64,000 nucleotides of DNA from Adiantum capillus-veneris (Eukaryota; Streptophyta; Polypodiopsida; Polypodiales; Pteridaceae). The stretch spans positions 61,893,433 to 61,957,432 of the forward strand of contig CM043965.1 in NCBI GenBank assembly GCA_014529385.2. Direction: 5' to 3'. The notes beneath the pieces are model-generated. The model made no database searches. It had not been told where the DNA came from and worked only from the letters and a program-made list of their open reading frames with translations. Shown here one piece after another: positions 21,820-33,392 of the stretch. Each line of letters begins with the position of its first letter. Positions within the stretch are counted from its first letter, which is position 1. The position numbers and the translations under genes are program-made.

Positions 21820-22200
21820 TGCATCCCGTGAAACCAGAATACGCTTTGTTCACAGATGATACAACCTGTAACCTTTTCTTTCAGCACTATAACTAACAAA
21901 AATACATTTGACAGCATTATCATCCAATTTTTTGCGTTGTGTTTGTGGCAGCAAAGCATATGCCAAACAACCAAAAACACGCATGTGCTCAATAGAAGGC
22001 TTTCTATCATGCCATGCTTCATATGGAGTAGTAGATTGCAAAGCTTTTGCAGGACACTTGTTTAGTACATAAGTGGCACATATGATGGCCTCAAGCCAAA
22101 AAGATTGCGGCAAAGCTTGACTTTTGACCATACATCATGCCATTTTTGTAAGTGACTTGTTTTTCTCTCAGCAACACCATTTTGCAAGAGGCGGCAAAGA
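21762..22200 (-). pseudogene. Copia-A integrase C-terminal remnant
   Basis: Starts abruptly at QNGVAERKNKSLT (near 22190-22150), the last part of the integrase core, then a stop and SQALPQSFWLEAIICATYVLN, RVFGCLAYALLP and KCIFVSYSAERKGYRLY. Immediately upstream the frame belongs to the GAG-pre-integrase segment, so the bulk of the catalytic core, including the first two acidic residues, is missing. Confidence 0.82.
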
Positions 22201-22720
22201 AGCAACTATATCAAATTTCTACAAACGCAGCAAACTAGCAAAATTCAGATGGCCAAAACATGCATGCCAAAATTTTGCATCTGAAATAGCCCTTGAATCT
22301 GCAACTACATTTGCAAAATTTTGTCCACACTTGTCATACAAAGTGAGCTTATACAACCCATGACACAAAAGGCCAGATGCAACAATTTCATCACCAAAAC
22401 TGAGATCATGAACTTTACATCTGTCATCCACAAATTTGACTACAAGGCCGAGTCTAGCAAGTGTGGATACATACAAGAGATTCTTCTTGATCCCAGGTAC
22501 ATAAAGTGCATCAACAAGTGTGAAGGAACTGCCCTTTGCAGCAGTAAGCACAATCTTTCCAACTCCCTGAACCGGATAAGAGGCATTGTTGGCACAAGTG
22601 ACTTAATTCCCATGAGGGGCAGACTCAAGAGAGGTGAACAATTCACCTCTCGTGAGGTAATGTGCTTTGTAGCACCACTGTCAAAATACCACATAGTGAA
22701 TATGCAGCAACTGACATGCA
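22201..22720 (-). pseudogene. Copia-A protease and GAG-pre-integrase
   Basis: Shows YFDSGATKHIT (protease active site), LVDALYVPGIKKNLL and the HACFGHLNFASLLRL zinc-binding start of pre-integrase. It needs two frames. It aligns with window positions 1-540. Confidence 0.85.
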
Positions 22721-23785
22721 TGCATCATGGACAATAGGATTGTAAGTGCACTCTGTACTAAAAGCCCATTCTACATCAACATCAGCAACACAGTCTCCTT
22801 TCACAGAAGACTCAACAATGGCTGCATTTATAGTGGAACCCGCATTTGCATTGGAGCCACCCTCTTTCTTCTTAGCCTCTTTGGCCTTCAACTTAGGACA
22901 CTTCTTGATCAAGTGATCACTAGCTTTACAATAATGGCAATGCATCTTCTTTTTGCCCTTATCACCAGAATTTTCAGACGAAGTGCTGCCAACAGAAGCA
23001 TTGGGAACAAAAGTTTTTCCACTCGCAGCAGAACCATAAGAAGTGGGTGCATTGCAATTACCACCCATTCTTTGAGAAGCAATAAAAGCCTATTCAACTG
23101 CACAATGTCTAGTCTTGTTTTTTTTGGAAAGTGACTCTTGCAACAACAATGTGCATAATGCATCAAATTTGACAACTTCAGGATTTCCTTGGCTCATAAG
23201 TCTCCAAGTACTAACAAAAGTCTGGTAAGAATCTGGTAAGGCATCAAGAACAGTCTGCACAAGGGAATTGTAAAAAATGACTTCACCTGCAGAAATAAGC
23301 TGCTCATTGATATCCTTGACATCAGCAAGGAAAGTGTCCATATCATCTTCCTCATGCATAATCTTCGACTCCAACTCTTATGCACCAAAGCAATTTTAGC
23401 CTCATTGCGACTTGCGTAAAGACCAGCCAAAATATCCCAAGCCTGTTTTGCAAATTTTGTTGAATGAATGTGAGGAACAATGGTGCGCTTCATAGATAAG
23501 GCCAATCAATGCATGAGCCTGCACATCCTTTACATCCCAACAAGATTGTTCTACCGTAGGCAAAACAACTCTAATAGCAGCAATTCTTGCAGCAAGACCT
23601 GCAACATCCTCAACATCGCCTGCATCCTAAGAACCAGGACGTACATCAATGCCTTGCACAATATTCCAGACGCCCTTTGACACAAGAACATGTTGCATCA
23701 TGTAAGCCCACATAGGTTAATTGTCCCCATCCAATCTGTCCTCAACAACAAACATCTTGAACACATCTGTGTTGTTGTCAGCCAT
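22643..23785 (-). pseudogene. Copia-A gag
   Basis: The likely ATG is at 23785 (MADNN, as in the second copy at 41782). It continues as the UBN2-type gag: FAKQAWDILAGLYASRNEAK, MHEEDDMDTFLADVKDINEQ and VLDALPDSYQTFVSTWRLM, then the zinc knuckle CHYCKASDHLIKKCPKLK near 22945-22895. Frameshifts at about 23380 and 23090 break it. Confidence 0.85.
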
Positions 23786-24122
23786 GCTGAATGTTGCACC
23801 TGATGTGAAAACTGTCCGAAAAGAGGAGAAATGAAGCGGGAACAACACGTGCTATATAGCACAATCCATAGTGGATTTTAAGGCACCTGTTATGCAAAAA
23901 ACAACATTGAAAGAAATTCTGCACAAAATGAAGAAATAGCTTGTGCAATACTGCTTGTAGTGGAAACGGAGGCCGAATCAGAAACCTGAGCAGACTGATC
24001 TCTACGGGCTTACCCAAATTTTTTGTTGACCTACGAACGCTCACCAAAACTCACTGAAATTGGAGAAAATGAGCAGGCGTGTGCTGGAGCTATTGGCGAC
24101 TAAGCTCAGGAGGACGCAACCT

Positions 24123-24134
24123 GCTCTGATACCA
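24123..24134 (-). promoter_or_regulatory. Copia-A primer-binding site
   Basis: The minus strand reads TGGTATCAGAGC, two bases inside the 5' LTR, complementary to initiator Met tRNA. Confidence 0.92.
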
Positions 24135-24136
24135 GC

Positions 24137-24363
24137 TATTGGAATTAGGGTTGCAGAGAAACACACACATCTTGGAGAAGATGAAGTAAGCTTAAGACAC
24201 ACAATAGAGAGTGTGTTACTTAGTGTGCAATGTAAAGATAGATAGCCCTAGAGTGATGGGCGTATATACAATGCATGGGGGAAAAAACCTCCTAAAGAGG
24301 GAAAAAATGCCCCGGCGGTCCTAGTGTGTTCACACACATCACTACCACATGTATATGGTAACA
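24137..24363 (-). repeat. Copia-A 5' LTR
   Basis: 227 bp, matching 19605-19830 and 42145-42373. The plus-strand start has decayed from TGTTGG to TATTGG. Confidence 0.92.
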
Positions 24364-24368
24364 ACAAG

Positions 24369-24480
24369 AACATGGGGTTAAATGGTGTCATTTGATAACA
24401 CTTTTTTCTCCATTTGCACGACTCTTATCTAGAACAATAAGAAGTTTTACCCAATCATTGAACAAAAGGAAATGATTTGC
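24369..24480 (+). repeat. Dispersed repeat Y, plus-strand copy (right part)
   Basis: Continues Y after Copia-A; matches 52165-52250 in inverted orientation (AACATGGGG...ATGGTGTCATTTGATAACAC). Confidence 0.85.
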
Positions 24481-24482
24481 AC

Positions 24483-24740
24483 CCAGGGATTTCACTGACG
24501 TGATCACAATCATATGATCATGTTAATAACGCAAGTAATTACATATAAAAAGAACATTATCACGTTAATTGTTAATGTGATCTTGATGGTGGCATGAAAA
24601 ACCAATAGAGCCGGTAGGCCTGCTGGGCTTTTTTATTTTCCTGACGGGCCTGCTAGGCTTTTGGGTTTTCTTGGCGGACCCGTCGAGAAAATGAAAAGCC
24701 CGGTGGGCCTAACTGTATATAGTAAACCTCTTCTTTCTTT
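24483..24740 (+). repeat. Inverted repeat Z, left copy
   Basis: Starts near GCACCCAGGGATTT and contains GTGATCAC and several GGGCCTGC/GGGCTTTT motifs. It resembles the reverse complement of 29490-29718 in motif order, but is diverged. It may be a terminal inverted repeat or a pair of MITE-like copies. Confidence 0.45.
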
Positions 24741-25790
24741 GGCATTTTAACTAGGCAAATCGCTGGAGAGTGTATCCGAGTGTCGAATACAATTATCTCT
24801 TTGTGAAGAATTGACCTAAAGTTAAAGAGTCACAAGTCCTTTTTTGGGCCGTGCATGATTCTTAATGCGGTAACCACTTCTAAAATTATTTTAATCCTTC
24901 ACAAAAAACAAAGGTATGAAGCCAAAAAAATTGAAACTTTGGAAAGTCGTGCTCATTATGACAAAACCATTGGTCCATAAAAGGACGGAAGTTGGTTTTA
25001 GAAGATGAGCATATTAAAATAACGAGTTGATAGTCAAGGGTCGGATGCCCTGTACTAGTGTACTAAGTATATAAAGATCCTTGAAGTCTTGCATTTTTCA
25101 CCATCATAGATTTGAATTGATACACATTGCTACTATAGCTTTTATATATTGAATTGGATGCATAAGGGGGCTACAATCCTTGATCGGGTACAAGTAGTCC
25201 TCAATTGTGTAATTATATTGAAGATTTCATTGCCTTGTTTTATGCATTGGTTTATATAGGGAGTGCATTATGTATTATAAAAGATTGCTAGTGCATGAGA
25301 TGGCCAATCATTGACATTATTGCTTTCGTTTGTGGTTTGCAAATAATTATCATCGTTCCAATGTAAAATTTGGTTATTATTTGTAGCATGTGAAAATAGT
25401 TGTCTTATTGTTTTCAAACTGCAAAGGATGTATAACTAGTCATTATATTTATAAATGCATTGACAATTTCATATCATTGTTGTATGCATAATGCCATGTA
25501 GAGAGTGCATTGCAATGTGTATGTTTTCTCACAACATCTGTGGTCGATATGTGGAATTGACTAGAGTGCATTGCACATCTCATACTGTTTAGATTTGATT
25601 GCTTTCTTAGTGATTGTTTTTCTAATATATATTGAAAAGAAGAAAAATATCTTTAAAACTGAACATCTAGTTCTAATGTCTTCAGTATCAAATTGAAAGC
25701 AATGGAGCAAAATGTCGGCACAAGTGATATGAAGAAGGAAAATAATAAAAAAGCCCCTAGAAAACATGGAGTATGAATATCAATTTTTTT
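24741..25790. other. Non-coding, AT-rich
   Basis: No coding signal found. The end, a T-rich then A-rich tract followed by CTCCTAG at about 25786-25806, looks like a 3' splice site placed just before the helicase-like exon sequence. This stretch could therefore be captured intron. Confidence 0.4.
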
Positions 25791-25799
25791 TAAAAAAAT

Positions 25800-26213
25800 C
25801 TCCTAGATTCGGCCTGACAGACAGACTTAGTATTGGAGTATAGCTTGGCCTATACAAGTTGAAGGTTTAGTCAGACAATTTCTACAGTATCCTTCCAAAG
25901 TTGTCATTGGTTCATAAGATCTGAAAGCCAATCATTCAATTCTATGGATTGTAGAAGTTGTTTTTGAGAATGACAGATCTATTGGAGCGAATGACGGATG
26001 GAAGTAATGTGATCTTATTTATGGAAACAAAAAGAGGCTGTGATCAAGTTACTAGACAGCTTGGAATGGATGAATTTTCAGCTTTATCTATCCATGATGA
26101 TAAGAGTCAAGCTGAACAAGATTGGATTCTTTCTGAATTTAGATCTGGCAATAGCCCTATAATGACAGCAGTAGATGTTGTAGCTCGAGGTTTGGATGTG
26201 AAGGACATAAAGC
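25800..26213 (+). pseudogene. DEAD-box RNA helicase fragment (DBP2/RH20-like)
   Basis: Reads IRPDRQT-stop-YWS, then WPIQVEGLVRQFLQYPSKVV, DLKANHSI and IVEVVFEN, shifts frame near 25970, and continues GSNVILFMETKRGCDQVTRQ, LSIHDDKSQAEQDWILSEFR and SPIMTAVDVVARGLDVKDIK. These are the end of helicase domain 1 and motifs IV to V of the plant DBP2-like family (family knowledge). Motif VI (HRIGRTGR) is absent: the match stops at DVKDIK. Two in-frame stops and a frameshift make it a pseudogene. Directly downstream is the 3' end of an LTR element. Confidence 0.82.
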
Positions 26214-26284
26214 ACAAGAAAGAAAAACGACAACAAAGACGGCACCGACATTGACAATCAGGTCATGCCAGGGAAAAAATGAAT

Positions 26285-26705
26285 TCGAAGCGGGGGAGTG
26301 TTGACCCATGGGTCAACAACACGACATAACTCAATTTTTGTACCAAAGTCTTATTTTTTAAAAGGTTATGAAATGATGTAGATTATGGTTAAAAACATAT
26401 TTATAATGAGTAGTTATTCTAGTTGTAAAATTCGAGGTGCAATGGCACTTCCAGATTGTAAATACAAAGACCTTTGACCCCTTGAACTCTATTCTGGTTT
26501 AACCTATGGTAGCCTTAGTATATAAGGTACCTATGTCATTTTGTAAAGGAAACTTAATCATAATCAAAATTTTAAGTTGTCGTTGACCGTCTGTGAAAGA
26601 GAAAGAGAGAGAGTGTGAGCATCATCTTGGTGCTACTTCCTGCTCGCTTTTCTCATTGGAGATTTAACTGCACCATCGCGATTGGATCAGAGAGAGCTAC
26701 ACAAC
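26285..26705 (+). repeat. 3' LTR of an otherwise missing element, with polypurine tract
   Basis: Purine tract GAAGCGGGGGAG (26287-26298) is followed by TGTTGACCCATGGGTCAACA, an LTR-style start that is also a perfect 20-bp palindrome. A TATA box (TATATAAG, about 26519-26526) lies inside. The right end is uncertain (about 26705, ending ACA). No second LTR was found in the window. Confidence 0.6.
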
Positions 26706-26863
26706 AATGCTAAGCATTCCTCGCAAAAAGTAAAGCACATGTGCTAATGCATCTACGAGCTATTTGTGGTCGTAAGTGTATCAAATGATGTATGTTTTCA
26801 ACTTGCAAGTAGTCATTATAATCATGGTGACACTAGGAAGCTCCCCCAACAAAGGTAGTGGTT

Positions 26864-26937
<74 letters not shown>

Positions 26938-26960
26938 CCCCCTACGAAGATGGTCGTTGA

Positions 26961-27011
<51 letters not shown>

Positions 27012-29432
27012 AAGAATGATTATCTAACAATAGTTTGATTTCACAAACTATTGAACCATACAATGGGACTAGAAACCAGACAAAGTGTATATAATAGCCA
27101 AGAACTATGTCTACATTAGATAAGAACTAGTCTTTACAATTGACAGAGATAGGACTACAATTGACATATAGACTAGACATTTGACATATACAGTGTTTTT
27201 TGTCACTATATGAAATTATCAAAGAGGCATATACAAGGGCTATAAATCAAATATATGAATAACTCGACACAGGGTGATCATCTGTCATTGTTGCAGTTGT
27301 CGCCGTAATCCCAAGGAGGAAACTCTTACGTGTGACCATCCAAGAAACACAAGCCCATCAGAACTCGCATTATTTGGGAAGACAGGTGTCAATGACTACC
27401 TCCCCTTGTTATTGGTGTCAAAAATTACTACAAAACATAACATAGATCAAGTGAGTATTTATGTACGATAATGTTTTTATCATTTATTTTCTGAAAAAAT
27501 CGGGCAGCATCTTCTTTGTAAATTGGATCAATTCTCAAAAGTCCAGTCTACTGCCATCTCATATGAGACCCCCACTTGAGGATTAAGGCTCTTTTAACAG
27601 TATTTGGACAAATTTCAAAGTAAATTATAGCATCAAAAAAGAACTTTTCAATTGTGAATTTACCACTATATACTTACCTTCATCAAGAGTGTGTTCCTGC
27701 ATAAAAAGATGGAAGTAAACGAGCTTTATGTCCAGGACAAGTTTATGTAAAATTATTGTTGCTGGAATTTCAGTCAGCGGTAGGGTAGCAATTAACATTA
27801 ACTCAAATCTATCCAACATGAGCCGTATATATATCACTATTGAAGTCCCAGAATATTGAAGTTTTATCTATGCGATACCAGCGATTCTCAATTCGAAACT
27901 ACATCCAGCCAAAGTGTATCGTATAAAGTTAGAACCATGAATAATCATCTCAAAAGTATGAGATATACACTAGGTATATATCGCACGGTTAGTATGTTAC
28001 AACATTTTTTAACTCTATTTTATGGCTATGCATGCGATTCTGGTTTTCACTATCTCTTTATCCATAGAGGCGTAAGGCATATGTGTATACATTAATTGAG
28101 TCAAATTTGTTAAACAGTTGATCATGGCCATCTATCTTGCAAACTTCCATTTCTAAAATCCGATACATTCTCGTGTATCATTATGTACAATCAAATTAAT
28201 CTAAACAAGGACTGCATGCTTATGGTTATTATGTTTTATTAGATTCTCTATGACTATGCTACTTTGTCAAGTATATGAATTTTCAAGAAAAAGACCACAT
28301 TACATATGTCAGATAAAAAATCCCAAGATTACTGAGTAGGTGCAAATGCACCTACCTGTAGTTTGTTCATGGATCCCTTCCGTCGACCATGTTTGTGAAT
28401 GCATAGGTGATGCTAGTCTCATGTATATCCCAGTGTTTCCTTCGTTCCTTCTGCATGCTTTTGGTGGGTTTTTTGCATGTCTATGGAGTCAATATGACTG
28501 CCCAGGGTTACGATCCATTGTATCCCACGAAGCACATTTGTATTCCAATCTACTTCAAGGTTGCTGAACTCCAATCAAGTGTGTGTGTGTGTACTACAAA
28601 AGCTGAGTACCACTCTAAAAGCTTGGCATGGTTGTATACAAAGACAGGGCAACACACGGTTATCCTTGCGCAGTAGAAGCAAAGTGATGTGGGAAAAACA
28701 TATGCTTGAAAACACTTGCGGATTGCCTAGTGATGGCTTGATATTTATCTAAGCAAGAGAACGTGTGTGAGGTAGCGATCTACTAATGCATGTAAGTAGA
28801 GGGGAGGCTTTTGAGAGCAAGCACCAAAGAAAGGGAGAAGTACTCGTCAAATGAAAACGACAATAGACAAGGGGATGGAGTGTTCATGCACGTGTTCCAC
28901 CGGCTTTAAAAGCTCCTACACTACCCACACGAGATTAGGTGTGACGAGGGCCACTGAAAATTCATTTAAAGCATGTATGCCAACCATGGCAAGGAGTGAG
29001 CAAATTATATCTACTTACTCTTATCCATCCACCAGAAAGCTAGGTAGGTGAAGATAGATTAACCGTACCAAGGTGATGGAGGTCAACCAAGGATGCCTTC
29101 ATACAAAGATCAACCAGGGATGCCTTCCCGCAATATTATTGATTATGTGGATTCAAAACCTTAGCCAAAAGATGAACAATGTATTAGTGGATATGTAGAT
29201 CCAATGGTTTCATTATGATGTATTGTCAGGATAACCCTGGGATCACATGTATACGAAGGGTATACTAAGTCCATAAACATATATATGTGTGTGTGTGTGT
29301 GTGTGCACAGGAACCATTGGTCTCTTGTCTATATAAGTGTCTACTAGCAGACTTTAAGGTGGAGGCAAAGGTACCCTATATTTAGAGGGTTACTAAATTG
29401 TATATTAATATGGCTACTATCTGCTATCTGGA

Positions 29433-29464
<32 letters not shown>

Positions 29465-29489
29465 CTCAACAAAAAACATCCAAGGGGCC
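26706..29489. other. Non-coding stretch with CT and GT microsatellites
   Basis: Contains (CT)n at 26866-26935, (GT)n at 26964-27009 and shorter GT runs near 29288 and 29432-29462. Small open frames (for example 27274-27471 and 28340-28676) show no recognisable domain. Confidence 0.5.
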
Positions 29490-29718
29490 CGATCAAGGCC
29501 CTCTATATATTAAGTTGCAGGCCCGTCGGGCTCTAGGGTTTTATCGGTGGGCCCGCAGGGAAAACGCAAAAGCCCGACAAGATTTTTGTGGATTTCCAAG
29601 TCGCTCTAAACCAACTTGTTTGTGATCATGTTAACTATGATTATGTAAATAGGTCAACAAGACCTTGTGATCACACAAAAGTTTTGGTAATTACGTAATA
29701 TATTAAATCCCCGTGCAA
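29490..29718 (-). repeat. Inverted repeat Z, right copy
   Basis: Reverse complement shares the order GGGGATTT, GTGATCAC, GCTTTTG/GGGCCTGC with 24483-24740. Ends at AAATCCCCGTGCAA. Confidence 0.45.
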
Positions 29719-30092
29719 GAACATAATTAACAAGAGTGGTAATGCCAAAGCTTGGAGATGCCATGAGACTTTTACAGAGATTCAAATACTTTCAATAGGT
29801 AAGTGAAACATAGTCAAGGACCACTATGATCTCAAGGGAGAGGCAATTTCACCAATTATGCTCTTTATGATATGCCTTGAATGAAGTTTATGGGTATCAT
29901 GATTATAATATATTTAAAAAGTCACTTTTTCATAAAATCAATTTCGTGATTTCTTAAATCAAATGTGAATTTTGGATTTTTTTCAAAGATGTTTTCAAAA
30001 TTAGGAATCTATCTTTAGAAGTGTTCGCTTTAAAGGAGGACTAGGTTGCATGATTTTGAGCTAAATATACCATGCAAGCTAATTTTGGTAAA

Positions 30093-30298
30093 GAAAATGT
30101 CAGAAGGTTATTATAAGAGGCAAAAAAGCTCGAGAGGACATACATGTTTTTAAGAGTTTTCTGTGATAATGTATGCTTCTATAGGATAAGAAGGGAAAAT
30201 GTCAAGAGGTTATTATAAGAGGCCAAAAAGCTCCAGAGGACATACATGTTTCTAAGAGTTTTTTGTGATAATGTATGCTTCTATAGGATAATAAGGGA
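30093..30298 (+). repeat. 102-bp tandem duplication
   Basis: Two nearly identical units beginning GAAAATGTCA at 30093 and 30195. Confidence 0.88.
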
Positions 30299-30518
30299 AA
30301 GACAACTCTTATTCTATGAAGAACTCTTCTTGAGTATATTTTTTATTAAGTAAAACTCAAACATTCTGATTGATAAGAAAAGGCCAATACGTTGGTATGA
30401 TGCAAAATCCCCCTCTTGGTGAGGATTTTGTATATGATGATAATATTTAGCCTACATGTAAAAGCTACACTTAACATTAATCCCATGTGGAGGGTTTATT
30501 CATTTTGACCCTAGATAG

Positions 30519-30526
<8 letters not shown>

Positions 30527-30615
<89 letters not shown>
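30527..30615 (+). repeat. Compound (CT)n(CA)n microsatellite
   Basis: CT run of about 48 bp directly followed by a CA run of about 40 bp. Confidence 0.97.
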
Positions 30616-30616
<1 letters not shown>

Positions 30617-30893
30617 TTTGTTTATGCTCATGCAATTGTCTTTGTGTCTTGATTTAATGATGGTGTAACCACATGAAATTATGAATCTCTTATTCTATTT
30701 ATGCGAGGCAACCGATACTTCCTAATTTGGTGACAACTATCTTGCATTGCTCAATTTGCTCGATTCATTATTAATAGTACTAAAAGGTCTTCCACTGACC
30801 TTTCCCCACAATTTGTGTCTCTAGGTTGACTCCCACCTCTTGGCCACAAGTCGTAAGCTGGTTGGGGATGGGATCACAGTAGACCTTTCCCTA

Positions 30894-31740
30894 CTAGCTG
30901 TCACAAGCTGGTTTGGATGTCAGTAGGATTCTTTTTTTTAACCTGCCGAAAAGGGGTAAAGCCTTAGTCATGCATTCCCAAGTTGCCTTGTGCTCTGACA
31001 CATAACATTTGAGCAGATCGAGGACGATAGAATTTGCCTCTTCTGACTGTCCATCAGTTTGTGGATGAAATGAAGAAGAGAACTTTAGCGTAGTGCCCAT
31101 GTTCTCAAACAATGCCTTCTAGAAAATACTCGTCATACGTGGATCCCTGTCACTGAAAATTGACTAAGGCATATCGTGATATTTAAAGATATTGCTCATG
31201 AATATCTTGACCATGTGTTTTGTCTTTATCTTCTTCCTAACAGAAATGAAATGGGCCTGCTTATTGAACCTATAGATGGTAGTCCAAATTCCATCATTGC
31301 CTGTTTGCATTCTTGGAAGATCAAAGATAAAGTCCATTGCTATGCTTTCCCATGGCCTATCAGGGATCGACAATGGTTGCAACAATCCCAGTTGCTTTTG
31401 CCTGTCAAATTTGATTTTTTGGCAAACTAAGCATGATCTTACAAATGTGTCAACATCTTGATGCAAAGTTGGCCAATAGAAGAATGCCTCAACCCCTTTC
31501 ATTGTCGCATCAATTCCACGATGCCCAGCATAAGGTGGAGCATGACTTTCCATCAAAATCTTTGGCCGTAACTGTTTAGTAACGCATAATTTTCCATGCA
31601 TCATGAGAAAATCATTCTTAAGCATATGGTGCTCATGATGTTTCCCATCAACAAGCTGATCATAGATTCTTGCAAAATCTAAATCTTCAGCATATTGTGT
31701 CTTCATTTTGTCTCGTTCACAATGGTACTGAATTGACACT
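30894..31740 (-). pseudogene. Gyp-E integrase
   Basis: HHCC start with ESHAPPYAGHRGIDATMKGV and CLVCQKIKFDRQ, then the core with PWESIAMDFIFDLP and NDGIWTTIYRFNKQAHF, up to FKYHDMP (31164). After a stop and frame change it continues with FSSSFHPQTDGQSEEAN (near 31050). The DRDPRF region lies in the broken part (31112-31164). The C-terminal domain and any chromodomain are cut off at about 30935. Confidence 0.85.
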
Positions 31741-32290
31741 GCTGAAAATTTGGAGCTTTCGTGACAATGCGTTAGCTACCATGTTCTTTTTCCCTTGCAC
31801 TTGCACAATATGAAAATGGAACATTGACAAGATGTTTGCCCATCGCATGTGTTTCTTAGACAACTGCGTTTGTGTGAGAAAATATCGCAAGGTTTGATGA
31901 TCTGTTTGGACAACAAAATCAGCCCCTTGCAGATAGTGTTTCCAACTAGTGGAAGTGTGAATTACGGCTAGCAATTATTTCTCATAAACTTGCAAGTTTC
32001 TTTTGGTCTTCAAAAGTATGCTGCTCTCATATGTGACTACTCGGCCAATTTGCATTAGAACTGCACCATGACTGTAGCCACATGCACCACACTGAACCAC
32101 AAAAAGGTTTTGAAAGATCTGGCAAAATGATAATCGGATTGAAGTCAGCTTCTTTTCAAGTGTTTGAAGGCTAAAATTTTCTTAGCTGTCCACTTGAAAG
32201 TAACTCCTTTTCCTTGCAGTGCATGGAGTGGAGAAGCAATCTGAGAAAATTTTTGGATAAACCTCCCGTAGTAGGAACATAAGCCTAGAA
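31717..32290 (-). pseudogene. Gyp-E RNase H
   Basis: 31717-31974 gives MLAVIHTSTSWKHYLQGADF, TDHQTLRYFL and MRWANILSMFHFHI, then KKNMVANALSRK. The part between RT and this (31975-32290) is recognisable in other frames, with a stop replacing the KELLA start. Confidence 0.8.
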
Positions 32291-32294
32291 AACT

Positions 32295-33324
32295 TCAAAT
32301 GTCATGTACTGACTTCAAGTGTGGCCATGATCTAATTGTTTCCACTTTGGTGGGATCCATGCATACCATATCCTTTGAAACAATATGCCCAAAGAAGTAA
32401 ATCCCTTCCAAAAAGGATTCACTCTTCTTCACATTAATGAGTAGCTTGTTCTTACGTAACTCATTGAAAACTACGGTCAAGTGATCCCTATGCTTCTCTT
32501 TAGACTTTGAATAGACAATCATGTCATCAAAGAAGGTACCCACGAAGTTTCTATGTGGTCTAGAAATTATGTCCATCATTCTATTAAACGTGGCAGGAGC
32601 ATTTGTGAGACCAAATGGCACGACAAGAAACTCATAGAAACCAAATTTTGTCTTGAACGCAGTCTTATGGACCTCTTTTGGCCTAATGCGTATCTGATGG
32701 TACCCACTCTTTAGGTCCTATCCTTGTAAACAATGATGCTCCCTCAAGACGATAAAAAATGTCATCTATCCTTGGTATGGGAAACCTGTTCTTGATGGTA
32801 TTCTTATTCAAGGCATGATAGTCAATTCACATGCACCATGAAGCATCCTCCTTCTACACTAGGAGTACAGGCAAACAAAAAGGGGATGAACTGGGCTGAA
32901 TCAACCCCTTCTCTAAAAGCTCGTTGACCTGACTCATAATCTCTTTCTGTTGGGCTGCACTAACCCTGTATGGTGGTCTATTCGGTGGACTAGAACCTGG
33001 CACAAGATCTATGGGATGATCCTCAGGTCTCTCAAGAGGTAACTCCCCTAGCAAAGAGTCCAAAATACAATCACTGAAACCACTCAAAAAATTTGACCTA
33101 TCTTTATCTAAGGTAGACAAATTAGACACAGCTTCAGGTACTTCTTTTGCAAAGATCAAGTACGCAGAAAGATGATTCTTTATTATAGATAAAATAGCAG
33201 AAGCAGAAACAACTGGAAGAGACTCGCCTTTCAGCTTTACATCAAGGACATGAGTCTTTCCTCTATGTACATGGTAATCTTTTTGTTGTAAGTATCCACC
33301 ATAATATGCAACGTGTAACACCAT
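32295..33324 (-). pseudogene. Gyp-E reverse transcriptase and upstream linker
   Basis: 32854-33324 carries the linker (HVLDVKLKGESLPVV...SNRPPYRVSAAQQKEIMSQV scattered motifs) to LPVLLV. 32295-32621 carries [17 protein letters not shown], catalytic FFDDMIVYSKS and the GHIVS element. The middle (32622-32853) is broken by stops, though [10 protein letters not shown] can be traced. Confidence 0.85.
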
Positions 33325-33392
33325 GGGATACCTAGTAACACATCATAGCCCTCAAGTGGCATAATATGAAATTATTCCGCATCTAGATATCT

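Larger units (their letters stand above)
19605..24363 (-). mobile_element. Copia-A: complete but defective Ty1/copia element (4.8 kb)
   Basis: Two LTRs of about 226 bp (TGTTGG or TATTGG...CA), an initiator-Met PBS inside the right-hand (5') LTR, a G-run polypurine tract inside the left-hand (3') LTR, and minus-strand gag-PR-IN-RT-RH in copia order. Target duplication is GCAAG (19600-19604) against ACAAG (24364-24368). The uninterrupted target exists in inverted copy Y at about 52243-52262, confirming the boundaries. All coding parts are frameshifted and the integrase core is deleted. Confidence 0.93.
29722..30935 (+). repeat. Dispersed repeat X, plus-strand copy
   Basis: 29722-30061 and about 30803-30935 match, in inverted orientation, 51696-51935 plus 45365-45668. 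The central 30062-30800 is absent from the other copy and holds a 102-bp tandem duplication and a CT/CA microsatellite. No coding sequence is recognised. Confidence 0.8.

Noticed and set aside
25800-26213. A functional RNA helicase gene
   Set aside because: Two in-frame stops, a frameshift and absence of motifs I-III and VI leave only a fragment.
27274-27471. 65-codon ORF with LALFGKTGVNDYLPLLLV as a host exon
   Set aside because: Too short, and no recognisable family or splice context.
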